A stretch of 64,000 nt of DNA from Brucella haematophila (GTDB lineage Bacteria > Pseudomonadota > Alphaproteobacteria > Rhizobiales > Rhizobiaceae): NCBI RefSeq assembly GCF_005938105.1, contig NZ_VCPE01000012.1:121277-185276 (forward strand), in the 5' to 3' direction. This document shows positions 1 to 8,369 of the stretch, piece after piece. The translations under genes and the position numbers were made by a program. How positions within the stretch are numbered: the first letter of the stretch is position 1; each line of letters begins with the position of its first letter. The notes beneath the pieces were generated by a model, which made no database searches, was not told the DNA's origin, and was given only the letters and a program-made list of their open reading frames with translations.

Positions 1-270
1 AACGATGCGCGCCAGCTGGTGACGGATCTGGTCAAGCACATGCGGCGTACCACGCGTCACGATTGTGATACGCGACAGATGCTTCTCGTGCTCGGTTTCC
101 GAAACCGTCAGGCTTTCGATGTTGTAGCCGCGACCGGAAAAAAGTCCGATCACACGGGCAAGGACACCCGGCTCGTTGTCGACGAGGACGGCAAGCGTGT
201 GGGTTTCCGGGGTCTGGGTTTCGGCTGCGATGAAGTAGGCCGATCCGGAAGCTAGGTTTTGTGCATTCAT
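1..270 (-). CDS. ilvH: Acetolactate synthase small (regulatory) subunit, partial
   Basis: Regulatory subunit of acetohydroxy acid synthase, which catalyses the first common step of valine, leucine and isoleucine synthesis; the family binds valine through ACT domains and feeds back on the catalytic subunit. Only the first 90 codons are visible and the gene runs off the left edge. The visible part reads as an N-terminal ACT domain, with VLVDNEPGVLARVIG followed by a GYNIESLTV segment. The ATG at 270 is preceded at 7 nt by a GGAGGA ribosome binding site. It follows ilvB by 16 nt in the same direction, so it is the second gene of the attenuated ilvBH operon. The identity is firm; the C-terminal domain cannot be judged. 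Confidence 0.93.
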   Translation of the reverse strand, partial: MNAQNLASGSAYFIAAETQTPETHTLAVLVDNEPGVLARVIGLFSGRGYNIESLTVSETEHEKHLSRITIVTRGTPHVLDQIRHQLARIV

Positions 271-286
271 AATTATATCCTCCGGA

Positions 287-2110
287 TCAGACGAGCGCGC
301 GGCCCTTGGCGTCGATGGCATTGGCAACGGCTTCGTCCGTAGCTTCGTCAGGCAACAGCATTTCGTTATGCGCCTTGCCGGACGGGATCATCGGGAAGCA
401 GTTCGCCAGATTGGCAACGCGGCAGTCGAAGATGACCGGCTTGTCGATATCGATCATTTCCTGAATGGCGGCATCAAGATCGCCCGGCTTTTCGCAACGG
501 ATGCCATGCGCGCCATAGGCTTCCGCCAGCTTGACGAAATCCGGCATCGCTTCCGTATAGGAATGCGACAGACGATTGCCATGCAACAATTGCTGCCACT
601 GGCGGACCATGCCCATATACTGGTTGTTCAGGATGAAGATCTTGATCGGCGCATTGTGCTGGATGGCCGCCGACATTTCCTGAATGCACATCTGGATCGA
701 TGCGTCACCGGCAATGTCGATAACCAGCGCATCGGGATGCGCGATCTGCACGCCGAGCGCGGCAGGCAGGCCGTAGCCCATGGTGCCCAGACCGCCCGAG
801 GTCAGCCAACGGTTCGGTTCTTCAAAACCGTAGAACTGCGCAGCCCACATCTGGTGCTGGCCAACTTCAGTGGTGATGTAGGTCTTGCGATCCTTGGTCA
901 GTTCATACAGCCGCTCAATGGCATATTGCGGCATGATGACGTCTTTGTTCGGCGTATAGGCCAGCGAATTGCGGGCGCGCCAACGGTCGATCTGCTCCCA
1001 CCATGCCGCGATGGTCTTCTTTTCCGGCTTCTTGTCGGAAGCGCGGAACTGGCGAACAATATCTTCCAGAACATGCGCGACATCGCCGATGATCGGCACA
1101 TCCACGCGGACATTCTTGTTGATCGATGACGGATCGATATCGATGTGAATCTTCTTCGAATTCGGCGAGAAGGCATTGAGGCGACCGGTAATGCGGTCAT
1201 CGAAGCGCGCGCCGACACACAGCATGACGTCGCAATCATGCATGGTCATATTGGCTTCGTAGGTGCCGTGCATGCCCAGCATGCCGAGCCAGTTCTTGCC
1301 GGAAGCGGGATAAGCGCCGAGACCCATCAGGGTAGAGGTGATCGGGAAGTTGCCGAGTTCAACCAGCTCGCGCAGCAGACGGGAAGCTGCCGGGCCGGAA
1401 TTGATCACGCCACCGCCGGAATAGATGACGGGCTTCTTGGCCGTGGCGAGCAAACGAACAGCGTCGGCGATCGCCTGCGCATTGCCGTCGAGAACCGGAC
1501 GGTACGTGGTGCGCGGCGTGGTCTGTGGCGGCGTATAGATGCCCTTGGCAAACTGGATATCCTTCGGAATATCGACCAGAACCGGGCCGGGACGACCCGT
1601 GGATGCGACATGGAAGGCTTCATGCAGAACGCGCGACAGGTCGTTGACGTCCTTCACCAGCCAGTTGTGCTTGGTGCAGGGACGCGTGATGCCAACAGTA
1701 TCGGCCTCCTGAAAAGCATCGGAGCCGATCAGAGAGGTTGGGACCTGACCGGAAATGCAGACGAGCGGGATGGAATCCATCAGTGCATCCTGAAGCGGCG
1801 TAACCGCATTGGTTGCACCGGGACCGGACGTCACAAGCAACACACCGACCTTGCCGGTGGAGCGAGCATAGCCTTCGGCAGCATGGCCTGCGCCCTGCTC
1901 GTGACGCACGAGAATGTGCTGAATCTTGTCCTGCTGGAACAGTTCGTCATAGATCGGAAGCACTGCGCCGCCCGGATAGCCGAAAATGCTTTCCACGCCC
2001 TGATCGATCATGGCCTGGATAACCATTTCCGCGCCGGTCATCTCGCGCGGATGGCTTGTTTCCTGTGATCCTGCGGCGGTTGCTTCCGCCTCTTGTTTAC
2101 CTGCAGTCAT
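287..2110 (-). CDS. ilvB: Acetolactate synthase large (catalytic) subunit
   Basis: Thiamine diphosphate enzyme that condenses two pyruvates, or pyruvate with 2-oxobutyrate, to acetohydroxy acids. Domain order is the usual one: TPP-binding N-terminal domain with the catalytic glutamate in VRHEQGAGHAAEGYA (about residue 71), a central FAD-type domain, and the C-terminal TPP domain with GDASIQM and NNQYMGM (from about residue 468). At 607 residues it is a typical length with a hydrophilic 22-residue N-terminal tail. The open frame extends 52 codons further upstream, but that stretch is the attenuator hairpins; the ATG at 2110 has a GGGAAGAG site 4-5 nt ahead and is the sensible start. Expression is expected to be set by the leader at 2173-2285. 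The symbol ilvI is equally used for this family. Confidence 0.95.
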   Translation of the reverse strand: MTAGKQEAEATAAGSQETSHPREMTGAEMVIQAMIDQGVESIFGYPGGAVLPIYDELFQQDKIQHILVRHEQGAGHAAEGYARSTGKVGVLLVTSGPGATNAVTPLQDALMDSIPLVCISGQVPTSLIGSDAFQEADTVGITRPCTKHNWLVKDVNDLSRVLHEAFHVASTGRPGPVLVDIPKDIQFAKGIYTPPQTTPRTTYRPVLDGNAQAIADAVRLLATAKKPVIYSGGGVINSGPAASRLLRELVELGNFPITSTLMGLGAYPASGKNWLGMLGMHGTYEANMTMHDCDVMLCVGARFDDRITGRLNAFSPNSKKIHIDIDPSSINKNVRVDVPIIGDVAHVLEDIVRQFRASDKKPEKKTIAAWWEQIDRWRARNSLAYTPNKDVIMPQYAIERLYELTKDRKTYITTEVGQHQMWAAQFYGFEEPNRWLTSGGLGTMGYGLPAALGVQIAHPDALVIDIAGDASIQMCIQEMSAAIQHNAPIKIFILNNQYMGMVRQWQQLLHGNRLSHSYTEAMPDFVKLAEAYGAHGIRCEKPGDLDAAIQEMIDIDKPVIFDCRVANLANCFPMIPSGKAHNEMLLPDEATDEAVANAIDAKGRALV

Positions 2111-2172
2111 CGTTCTCTTCCCGTCTAGTCGATATTTCGGTGTTGGATTTAGCCGCATCGGGCTTTTTTGGA

Positions 2173-2199
2173 TAATAAAAAAGGCCCCCGAGGGAGCCT
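2173..2199 (-). terminator. ilvB leader intrinsic terminator (attenuator)
   Basis: On the minus strand a 7 bp stem (AGGCTCC with GGGGCCT-type partner, one G-T pair, 2182-2199) with a four-base loop is followed directly by TTTTTTATT. It lies between the leader peptide gene and the ilvB start, about 70 nt before the ATG, the position expected for a transcription attenuator. Confidence 0.85.
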
Positions 2200-2205
2200 G
2201 TCTTT

Positions 2206-2254
2206 CGCGCATGGGAGCTTTCGCCGGATGGTTACACCATCCTGCCCATGCGCG
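2206..2254 (-). promoter_or_regulatory. ilvB leader pause/antitermination hairpin
   Basis: Two nested perfect stems: outer 10 bp (2206-2215 with 2245-2254, CGCGCATGGG type) and inner 6-7 bp (2226-2232 with 2236-2242). The outer arm begins inside the last codons of the leader peptide and its stop lies in the inner loop, so ribosome position could decide whether this structure or an alternative with the downstream terminator forms. The pairing is seen in the sequence; the switching mechanism is inferred from the enterobacterial and rhizobial amino acid operon leaders. Confidence 0.7.
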
Positions 2255-2285
2255 CCCGTACCACAAGAATAATAAACGTGTTCAT
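2232..2285 (-). CDS. ilvL: ilvBH operon leader peptide, 17 aa
   Basis: A 17-codon reading frame, MNTFIILVVRARMGRMV, placed ahead of the attenuator hairpins. Five consecutive codons, Ile-Ile-Leu-Val-Val, encode exactly the three products of the pathway, which is the hallmark of a ribosome-mediated attenuation sensor. There is no Shine-Dalgarno sequence, but a good promoter ends only about 8 nt upstream, so the mRNA probably begins at or next to the AUG and is leaderless, as described for trpL in Sinorhizobium meliloti. Stalling at the Ile/Leu/Val run under starvation would free the upstream arm and prevent terminator formation. Translation itself is inferred. Confidence 0.82.
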   Translation of the reverse strand: MNTFIILVVRARMGRMV

Positions 2286-2293
2286 GGGGCGGG

Positions 2294-2322
2294 ACACTAA
2301 TCGCCTGAAAACGAGCCGTCAA
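2294..2322 (-). promoter_or_regulatory. Promoter of ilvL-ilvBH
   Basis: TTGACG (2317-2322) and TAGTGT (2294-2299) on the minus strand, separated by 17 nt, a good match to the alphaproteobacterial housekeeping consensus. The predicted start falls at about 2285-2288, at the leader peptide AUG. Confidence 0.7.
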
Positions 2323-2435
2323 CGCATAAATACAGGCCCTGCGATATTTTCTTAAGATTCACCCCACCCTTTCGATAACTTTATTTCAACCCGGATTTGC
2401 TAGTTTCGCTCATTACTCTTTTGAAAGTTAGCGAA

Positions 2436-4310
2436 ATGAACATGGGCGGGGATATTGACGGCAATGCCGAGATGAAAGACCGCGGCTTTGTACAGCGCAA
2501 CCGCACGGAAGGTCACGTCATCCAATGCGACGGTGAGCGCGCAATCATCGCGGCTCTGTCCGGCCCCTCTTCCACGGCATCCGACGACTACTGGACCGTT
2601 GGCCAGCTCATCTCGATACAGTCCGGCGGCAACCGTCTGGTCGGCCTCGTCCATAATGTCACCGTGCCCGACAATGCCTGGACACGCGGCGGCGACAACA
2701 TCGTGCACGTCCATGTCGAATTTCTTGGAGAGGTCCGCGGCGAACCGGATGGTGTTATGTCGTTTAGCGGCGGCATTTCCAGATATCCCTATCCCGGCGC
2801 TATCGCCCACCGCATCCGCGCTACTGACCTGTCCGCGGTCTATGCCCAGATGGGGCAGACGAGCGTTCCCATCGGCGCGCTGACCCAGGACACTTCCGTT
2901 CCCGCCTATGTTTCGGTGGAAGACCTCATCTCACGCCATTTCGCCGTTGTCGGCACCACGGGCGTGGGCAAATCCAGCGCGGTCATGCTGCTGCTGCGCC
3001 GCATCGTCTTGCAGCGGCCTGATCTGCGCATCCTGATCCTTGATCCGCACAATGAATTTGCGGGCGCGTTTCCCGATCTCGCCATCGCCGTCGACCAGAC
3101 CAATATCGAATTGCCGTTCTGGATGCTGCGGCTGGACGAGTTTGCAGATGTCATCTTTCGCGGGCGCCCCCCCGAACCGACCGAATACGACATATTGCGC
3201 GACCTTGTGCAGCTTGCCCGCGAAAAGACGAATGATAGCGAAACCGGCGGTCGCCAGACCTTGCGGCGCAAATTATCGGACAGGACGGTCAGCGTCGATA
3301 CGCCGATTGCCTATCGCCTGCGCGATCTCCTGACCCTAATCGAAGACAGGATCGGCCTTCTCGACAGCAAGGCCGAGCGCCCCTATCTGCGCAACCTGAA
3401 AGCACGGCTGGAATCCATTGCCAGCGATCCGCGCTTCCGCTTCATGTTTGCCGTCACCGGCGGCCCGGAAACCATGCGTCAGGCCATCGCCCGCATTTTC
3501 CGCATTCCGCATAATGGCAAGCCGATCTGCACCTTCCAGCTCGCAGGCCTGCCATCCGAGGTGGTCAATGCGGTTGCTTCGGTTCTGTGCCGCCTCTCCT
3601 TCGACATAGCCATGTCGAGCGAAGGCAGCCTGCAAACCCTCGTCATCTGCGAGGAAGCACACCGTTATATTCCCGCCGATAAGGATGCCGGTTTCTGGCC
3701 GACACGACAGGCTATCGCCCGCATCGCCAAGGAAGGGCGTAAATATGGCTCCTATCTTGGCGTGATCAGCCAGCGCCCCGGCGAGCTGGATGCCACCATT
3801 CTCTCGCAGTGCAACTCCATTTTCGCAATGCGCCTCGGCAATGAGCGCGATCAGGAAATCATCAAGGGCGCATTGCGCGGCGGTGCCCGCAGCATGGCCG
3901 GTTTCCTCTCGTCAATTGCCAACCGCGAAGCCATCGCCTTCGGCGAAGCTTTTTCAACACCAATGCGACTGACCTTCGAAACGGTCCCGCCGCATCAATT
4001 GCCGGGACGCCGCAAGGCCGAAAGCCTCACCTCATCCTGGCAGGTCGATGATAAAATCGCGCTGGACCGCATTGTGGATCGGCTTCGCTCTTTCGAAAAC
4101 AATGCGCAAACAGGCGTGCCTGAAAAACCATCCGAAGACAGCGATCTATTGGAGAAGCCTGCGACAATCAGCAGGCTGGAAACCGTTTCCACAGCACCAC
4201 TTGCACCGGAGCGACCAGCGCCGGTCGTGTCTCATAACAGCGAGACAGCCCAAAGCATGAAAAAGCTTGGCGATCTGGTGCGCAATTTCCGTAAGGATTT
4301 TGAAGGCTGA
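2436..4310 (+). CDS. HerA/DUF87-type ATPase
   Basis: A RecA-fold motor ATPase of the HerA-FtsK group. An N-terminal beta-rich region resembling the HAS-barrel comes first (residues about 20-120), then Walker A VVGTTGVGKSSA at about residue 170, a Walker B-like TLVICEEAHRYIP at about residue 400, and the ISQRPGELDATILSQCN sensor region typical of HerA. The C-terminal 90 residues are polar and Pro/Glu-rich. HerA proteins of archaea work with NurA nuclease in end resection and bacterial relatives often join defence systems, but here the neighbours are housekeeping genes and no nuclease is adjacent. The start is uncertain: ATG codons at 2436, 2442 and 2472 are possible and none has a strong ribosome binding site. 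Function in the cell is not known to me. Confidence 0.82.
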   Translation: MNMGGDIDGNAEMKDRGFVQRNRTEGHVIQCDGERAIIAALSGPSSTASDDYWTVGQLISIQSGGNRLVGLVHNVTVPDNAWTRGGDNIVHVHVEFLGEVRGEPDGVMSFSGGISRYPYPGAIAHRIRATDLSAVYAQMGQTSVPIGALTQDTSVPAYVSVEDLISRHFAVVGTTGVGKSSAVMLLLRRIVLQRPDLRILILDPHNEFAGAFPDLAIAVDQTNIELPFWMLRLDEFADVIFRGRPPEPTEYDILRDLVQLAREKTNDSETGGRQTLRRKLSDRTVSVDTPIAYRLRDLLTLIEDRIGLLDSKAERPYLRNLKARLESIASDPRFRFMFAVTGGPETMRQAIARIFRIPHNGKPICTFQLAGLPSEVVNAVASVLCRLSFDIAMSSEGSLQTLVICEEAHRYIPADKDAGFWPTRQAIARIAKEGRKYGSYLGVISQRPGELDATILSQCNSIFAMRLGNERDQEIIKGALRGGARSMAGFLSSIANREAIAFGEAFSTPMRLTFETVPPHQLPGRRKAESLTSSWQVDDKIALDRIVDRLRSFENNAQTGVPEKPSEDSDLLEKPATISRLETVSTAPLAPERPAPVVSHNSETAQSMKKLGDLVRNFRKDFEG

Positions 4311-4334
4311 TACACGGCCCTCACCGACACAGCA

Positions 4335-5126
4335 TCAAGCGCAAACGCGGTTGCGCCCCATATTCTTGGCGGCATAGAGCATCTTGTCGGCGCGGCGATA
4401 AAGGTCCTTCGACGTTTCCCGCCTGTCCCATACGGCAAGCCCGATACTGACAGTGACCGTCAGCTTCACATCGCCAAGATCGATCTCCAGCCCCGCTATG
4501 GCCTTGCGGATACGATTGGCGAGCTTGATCATCAGCTCCGCATCCATATTCGGAGCCAGTACGGCAAATTCCTCACCGCCGAGACGCGCAACCACATCGT
4601 GATATCGGGTATAATCGCGCAGGCAGCGCGCAACTTCCTGCAACACCACGTCGCCAATATCGTGTCCATGGGTGTCGTTGACTGCCTTGAAGTGATCCAG
4701 ATCGATAATCATCAGACCGACTGGCCGCTGGATACGGTCGAACTGAACCAGATATTCCTTCAGTGCTTCATCGAAATAACGCCGGTTCTGCATGCCGGTC
4801 AGACTGTCGGTCAGGGCGGCATGTTCGAGTGTCTGCGACCGTTCGGACAAATCCTGCGTGATGATCTGCAATTTGCCGCGATCCAGCGCCTCGGTGCGTA
4901 TCTGCGGATAGATCAGCAAAAGCCCGCAAACGATGGAGGCGATCAGAACCCAGATCGCCGCGTGGTTGAGCCGTCCGAGAACGGCCACCAGTTCAGCAGC
5001 GGACGCATCGAGAGGGGTCGATGCAAGCATACCCAAGTCCACATGCACGCGATAAAGCAATATGCCTATCCCGCACATCAAAATAATCAGAATGAAAAAT
5101 GCCCGCTCCGATTTATGAAACCGCAT
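4335..5126 (-). CDS. Membrane-bound diguanylate cyclase (GGDEF domain)
   Basis: Makes cyclic di-GMP from two GTP. Two transmembrane helices (residues about 9-28 and 57-75) enclose a short periplasmic loop, followed by a short linker and a GGDEF domain beginning at DSLTGMQNRRYFDEAL. The active site reads GGEEF, and RYHD lies five residues upstream in the position of the inhibitory I-site RxxD, so an active, product-inhibited cyclase is expected. No separate sensor domain is present; the roughly 30-residue loop between the helices would be the only external part. It ends just after the GGDEF fold (263 aa). It sits 24 bp from, and convergent to, the HerA-like gene. Confidence 0.9.
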   Translation of the reverse strand: MRFHKSERAFFILIILMCGIGILLYRVHVDLGMLASTPLDASAAELVAVLGRLNHAAIWVLIASIVCGLLLIYPQIRTEALDRGKLQIITQDLSERSQTLEHAALTDSLTGMQNRRYFDEALKEYLVQFDRIQRPVGLMIIDLDHFKAVNDTHGHDIGDVVLQEVARCLRDYTRYHDVVARLGGEEFAVLAPNMDAELMIKLANRIRKAIAGLEIDLGDVKLTVTVSIGLAVWDRRETSKDLYRRADKMLYAAKNMGRNRVCA

Positions 5127-5165
5127 ATTTCGCGCCCGCCTCTCTTTTCGGAGATTGCCAGCGAG

Positions 5166-6092
5166 TTATTTCAGTGTCGTTAATTGAAGTAGTGCTTCAT
5201 CAGAATTACTTAAAAAATTCCAGCTTTTATCAAGCTGGTTGCGAAACCAGGTCGACTGGCGCTTGGCATATTGCCGCGTTGCAATCACTGATCGTTCGAT
5301 GGCTTCGTCTTCACTCATCGTACCTTCGAGGAAAGCGCTAATCTCCCGAACGCCGATAGCCTTCATGGCAGGCAGCGCCGGATCAAGCTGCAAGGCCAAC
5401 AGCGCCTTCACCTCATCGATAGCGCCATTGTTCCACATCAGGGCAAAGCGCCGCGCAATGCGCTCGGAGAGCCAGCTGCGATCTGGCAAAAGCACAACCT
5501 TGCGCGCCGACTGGTCATCCACCAGCACGCGCCCCTTGGTCTGCTGCCACTCACTCAAGGATTTGCCGGTGCTCTCGATCACCTCCAGCGCCCGCACGAT
5601 GCGCTGGCTATCGGTTGGTTGAAGCGTTGCGGCCATTTGCGGATCACGCTCGGACAGCGCCCGATGCAACGCTTCTGCGCCTTCCGCCTCCATGCGGGCG
5701 CGCCAATGATTGCGCACATCCGGCGATACTTCCGGCATTTGCGACAAACCACCCAGCAGTGCGCGAAAATAAAGACCAGTGCCGCCGACGAAAATCGGTG
5801 TCCGTCCTGTCAACTCCGGCTGCGCCAGAAGCGCCGCCACATCCGCGAACCATTTGCCGGTGGAATAAGACACTGACGGCGCGACATGGCCGTATAGATG
5901 ATGCTCGGCTGAACCCAGATCATCTGCCCCCGGACGCGCCGTCAACAGATCCAGCACGTCATAAACCTGCATGGAATCGGTGTTTACGATGAAACCGCCG
6001 GTCTCCCTTGCCATATGAACAGCAAGTGCCGACTTGCCGCTGGCCGTCGGGCCAGCTATCAGGATGGCATCCTTGATCGCCTCCTCACTCAT
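5166..6092 (-). CDS. miaA: tRNA dimethylallyltransferase
   Basis: Transfers the dimethylallyl group to N6 of A37 in tRNAs that read UNN codons. P-loop [11 protein letters not shown] at residues 14-24, then the DSMQVYD substrate loop, the [11 protein letters not shown] segment and the late [13 protein letters not shown] motif are all present; 308 residues is normal. It starts only 18 bp from the start of serB on the opposite strand, so its promoter must lie inside or at the edge of serB. Confidence 0.95.
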   Translation of the reverse strand: MSEEAIKDAILIAGPTASGKSALAVHMARETGGFIVNTDSMQVYDVLDLLTARPGADDLGSAEHHLYGHVAPSVSYSTGKWFADVAALLAQPELTGRTPIFVGGTGLYFRALLGGLSQMPEVSPDVRNHWRARMEAEGAEALHRALSERDPQMAATLQPTDSQRIVRALEVIESTGKSLSEWQQTKGRVLVDDQSARKVVLLPDRSWLSERIARRFALMWNNGAIDEVKALLALQLDPALPAMKAIGVREISAFLEGTMSEDEAIERSVIATRQYAKRQSTWFRNQLDKSWNFLSNSDEALLQLTTLK

Positions 6093-6110
6093 CGCAGGAA
6101 TCGCTCCCTC

Positions 6111-7010
6111 ATGTCTGCATCCGCTTCGCTCATTGCCACTTTGATCGCCAACCCGGCCAAGGCCGCTCTTGTTCCATCGCTCGGGATTAAAGCTTCAGCG
6201 GCAGTGAATGCAACAGGACTTTATTGGCTTGCAGACGGTATTGCTTGCGATATCCCCCTGCCAAGCGGCCTGAGCGCCGACGAAGCCGACGCTGCGCTGC
6301 GCGCGGCGCTGGACGGCGCACCGGTTGATGTCGTTGTGCAGGAGCAGGATCGCCGCCGCAAGAAAATCCTGATTGCCGACATGGATTCGACCATGATCCA
6401 GCAGGAGTGCATCGACGAACTCGCCGAAGAAGCAGGCCTGCGCGACCATGTCGCCGCAATCACCGCCCGCGCCATGAATGGCGAAATCGCCTTTGAACCG
6501 GCCCTGCGTGAACGCGTTGCACTCCTAAAAGGCTTGCCCCTCCAGGTTATCGACAAGGTGATCGCCACCCGCATCACACTCACACCCGGCGGACCGGAAC
6601 TGGTGCGCACCATGCGCAAGCACGGCGCTTATACCGCGCTTGTCTCGGGTGGCTTCACATCCTTCACCCACCGCATTGCCGAAATGATCGGCTTCAACGA
6701 AGACCGCGCCAACCTTCTTCTGGATGATGGCGCCAGGCTGACAGGCGTTGTCGCGGAGCCGATTCTCGGTCGCGAAGCCAAGGTGGAACGGCTGGAAGAA
6801 ATCGCTGATCGTCTGGGTCTTTCACCCGACGATGCAATCGCGGTGGGCGACGGCGCCAACGATCTCGGCATGATCCAGCTCGCAGGCACGGGCGTGGCGC
6901 TTCATGCCAAACCGGCGGTTGCAGCGCAAGCCAAGGTGCGTGTCGACCATGGCGACCTGACTGCGCTTCTCTACATTCAGGGTTACAGAAAAACGGATTT
7001 CGTCGAATAG
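6111..7010 (+). CDS. serB: Phosphoserine phosphatase
   Basis: Last step of serine synthesis, removal of phosphate from L-phosphoserine. The HAD-family motif [12 protein letters not shown] starts near residue 88 with nucleophile D90 region, motif II is SGGFTSF, and motif IV is [10 protein letters not shown]. An N-terminal ACT-like regulatory segment of about 80 residues precedes the catalytic domain, as usual in this group. The frame is open further upstream into miaA, but the ATG at 6111 gives the family length of 299 residues. Start-to-start distance to the divergent miaA is only 18 bp. Confidence 0.94.
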   Translation: MSASASLIATLIANPAKAALVPSLGIKASAAVNATGLYWLADGIACDIPLPSGLSADEADAALRAALDGAPVDVVVQEQDRRRKKILIADMDSTMIQQECIDELAEEAGLRDHVAAITARAMNGEIAFEPALRERVALLKGLPLQVIDKVIATRITLTPGGPELVRTMRKHGAYTALVSGGFTSFTHRIAEMIGFNEDRANLLLDDGARLTGVVAEPILGREAKVERLEEIADRLGLSPDDAIAVGDGANDLGMIQLAGTGVALHAKPAVAAQAKVRVDHGDLTALLYIQGYRKTDFVE

Positions 7011-7032
7011 CGGTTTGTCTCAGGGCTCAGCA

Positions 7033-8238
7033 CTACACCGCTTGACCCGCGGACCAGCCCGACGACCATGCCCACTGGAAGTTATAGCCACCGAGCCAAC
7101 CCGTAACATCGACCACTTCGCCGATGAAATAAAGGCCCGGCACAGACTTCGCCTCCATGGTGCGCGAATCGAGATCACGCGTATCGACACCACCCAGCGT
7201 TACTTCCGCCGTGCGATAGCCTTCCGAACCGGCGGGCTTGATGCGCCAGTCATTGACAGCGGCGTCCACGCGGCGGAACAGCTTGTCGGACATATCGGCG
7301 AGATGCCCACTGGCACCGTTCTCCTCGGCGATGGTCTGCGCAAGCTTCTTCGGCAGATGCAGGCCGAGCGCGGTCTGCAAGGCCTGCTTGCCATTCTGCG
7401 TGCGCTGTGCGCGCAGGGCTTCGAACAGGTCCGTTCCGGGCAACATGCTGATGCGAATTTCGTCGCCCTCTTTCCAGTAGGACGATATCTGCAAGATGGA
7501 CGGGCCACTGATGCCGCGATGCGTGAACAGCATGGCCTCAGCAAAGCTCGTCTTGCCGCATGACACCACCGCATCGACAGCGATACCGGCCAGCGGCTTC
7601 AAACGTTCCAGCGTATTCGGCTCAAAGGTGAGCGGGACCAGCGCCGGACGCGTCTCAACCAGCCGCAACCCGAATTGTTCGGCAAGGTCATAGCCGAAGC
7701 CGGTTGCGCCCATTTTCGGAATGGATTTGCCACCGCAGGCGACGACCACAGAACGGCACCTGACTGTCGTGCGGATGCCGCCTTCCGTCAGCCGCAGCTC
7801 AAACCCTTCTCCTAATATTCTGGCTATACTCTCGACACCGCAGGAGAGTTTCAGCCGCGCGCCGTGACGCTTCATCTCGCCCAACAGCATATCGATGATC
7901 TGCGTTGCCGAGCCGTCGCAGAAAAGCTGCCCGAGCGTCTTCTCATGATAGGCGATGCGATGCCGCTCGACCAATGCGATGAAATCGCGCTGCGTATAGC
8001 GGCTTAGCGCCGAGATGCAGAAATGCGGATTGCGCGACAGATAGTTCTTCGGGCTGGCATGGATATTGGTGAAGTTGCACCGGCCACCGCCGGAGATGCG
8101 GATTTTCTCACCCGCCGACTTGGCATGATCGACAACCAGCACCGAGCGTCCGCGCTTGGCCGCTTCGATGGCGCACATCATTCCGGCTGCGCCCGCACCT
8201 ATCACAACACTATCGACAGTTTCCAACTCGCACACCAC
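7033..8238 (-). CDS. BaiN/YhiN-type NAD(P)/FAD-dependent oxidoreductase
   Basis: A flavoprotein of the HI0933/BaiN family. The N-terminal dinucleotide-binding motif VVIGAGAAGMMCAIEAAKRG (residues about 11-30) and the family signature GGGRCNFTN are clear; the C-terminal segment GLYFIGEVVDVTGWLGGYN is also diagnostic. Total 401 residues. Characterised members reduce bile acid intermediates in gut clostridia, but the role in proteobacteria is unknown, so only the class of reaction is supported. It converges with serB (22 bp between stops). Confidence 0.88.
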   Translation of the reverse strand: MVCELETVDSVVIGAGAAGMMCAIEAAKRGRSVLVVDHAKSAGEKIRISGGGRCNFTNIHASPKNYLSRNPHFCISALSRYTQRDFIALVERHRIAYHEKTLGQLFCDGSATQIIDMLLGEMKRHGARLKLSCGVESIARILGEGFELRLTEGGIRTTVRCRSVVVACGGKSIPKMGATGFGYDLAEQFGLRLVETRPALVPLTFEPNTLERLKPLAGIAVDAVVSCGKTSFAEAMLFTHRGISGPSILQISSYWKEGDEIRISMLPGTDLFEALRAQRTQNGKQALQTALGLHLPKKLAQTIAEENGASGHLADMSDKLFRRVDAAVNDWRIKPAGSEGYRTAEVTLGGVDTRDLDSRTMEAKSVPGLYFIGEVVDVTGWLGGYNFQWAWSSGWSAGQAV

Positions 8239-8310
8239 TCCATGAAGCGTTTTGGCGCTTCAATCCTGAATCTCATTCTCAGCACTTGCCGCTATTTGAT
8301 TCAAATCGCA

Positions 8311-8344
8311 AATGAAAACGGCGCTGCGGATGATCCGCAGCGCC
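8311..8344 (-). terminator. Intrinsic terminator after degP
   Basis: An 11 bp perfect stem (8320-8330 with 8334-8344) and a 3-base loop, followed on the minus strand by GTTTTCATT. It lies 26 bp after the degP stop codon. Confidence 0.8.
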
Positions 8345-8369
8345 GCTCCAATTCCATCTTGCAGAAGTC

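Noticed and set aside
2111-2266. N-terminal 52-codon extension of ilvB
   Set aside because: The sequence is the attenuator (hairpins and terminator); residues match no family and the ATG at 2110 has a ribosome site.
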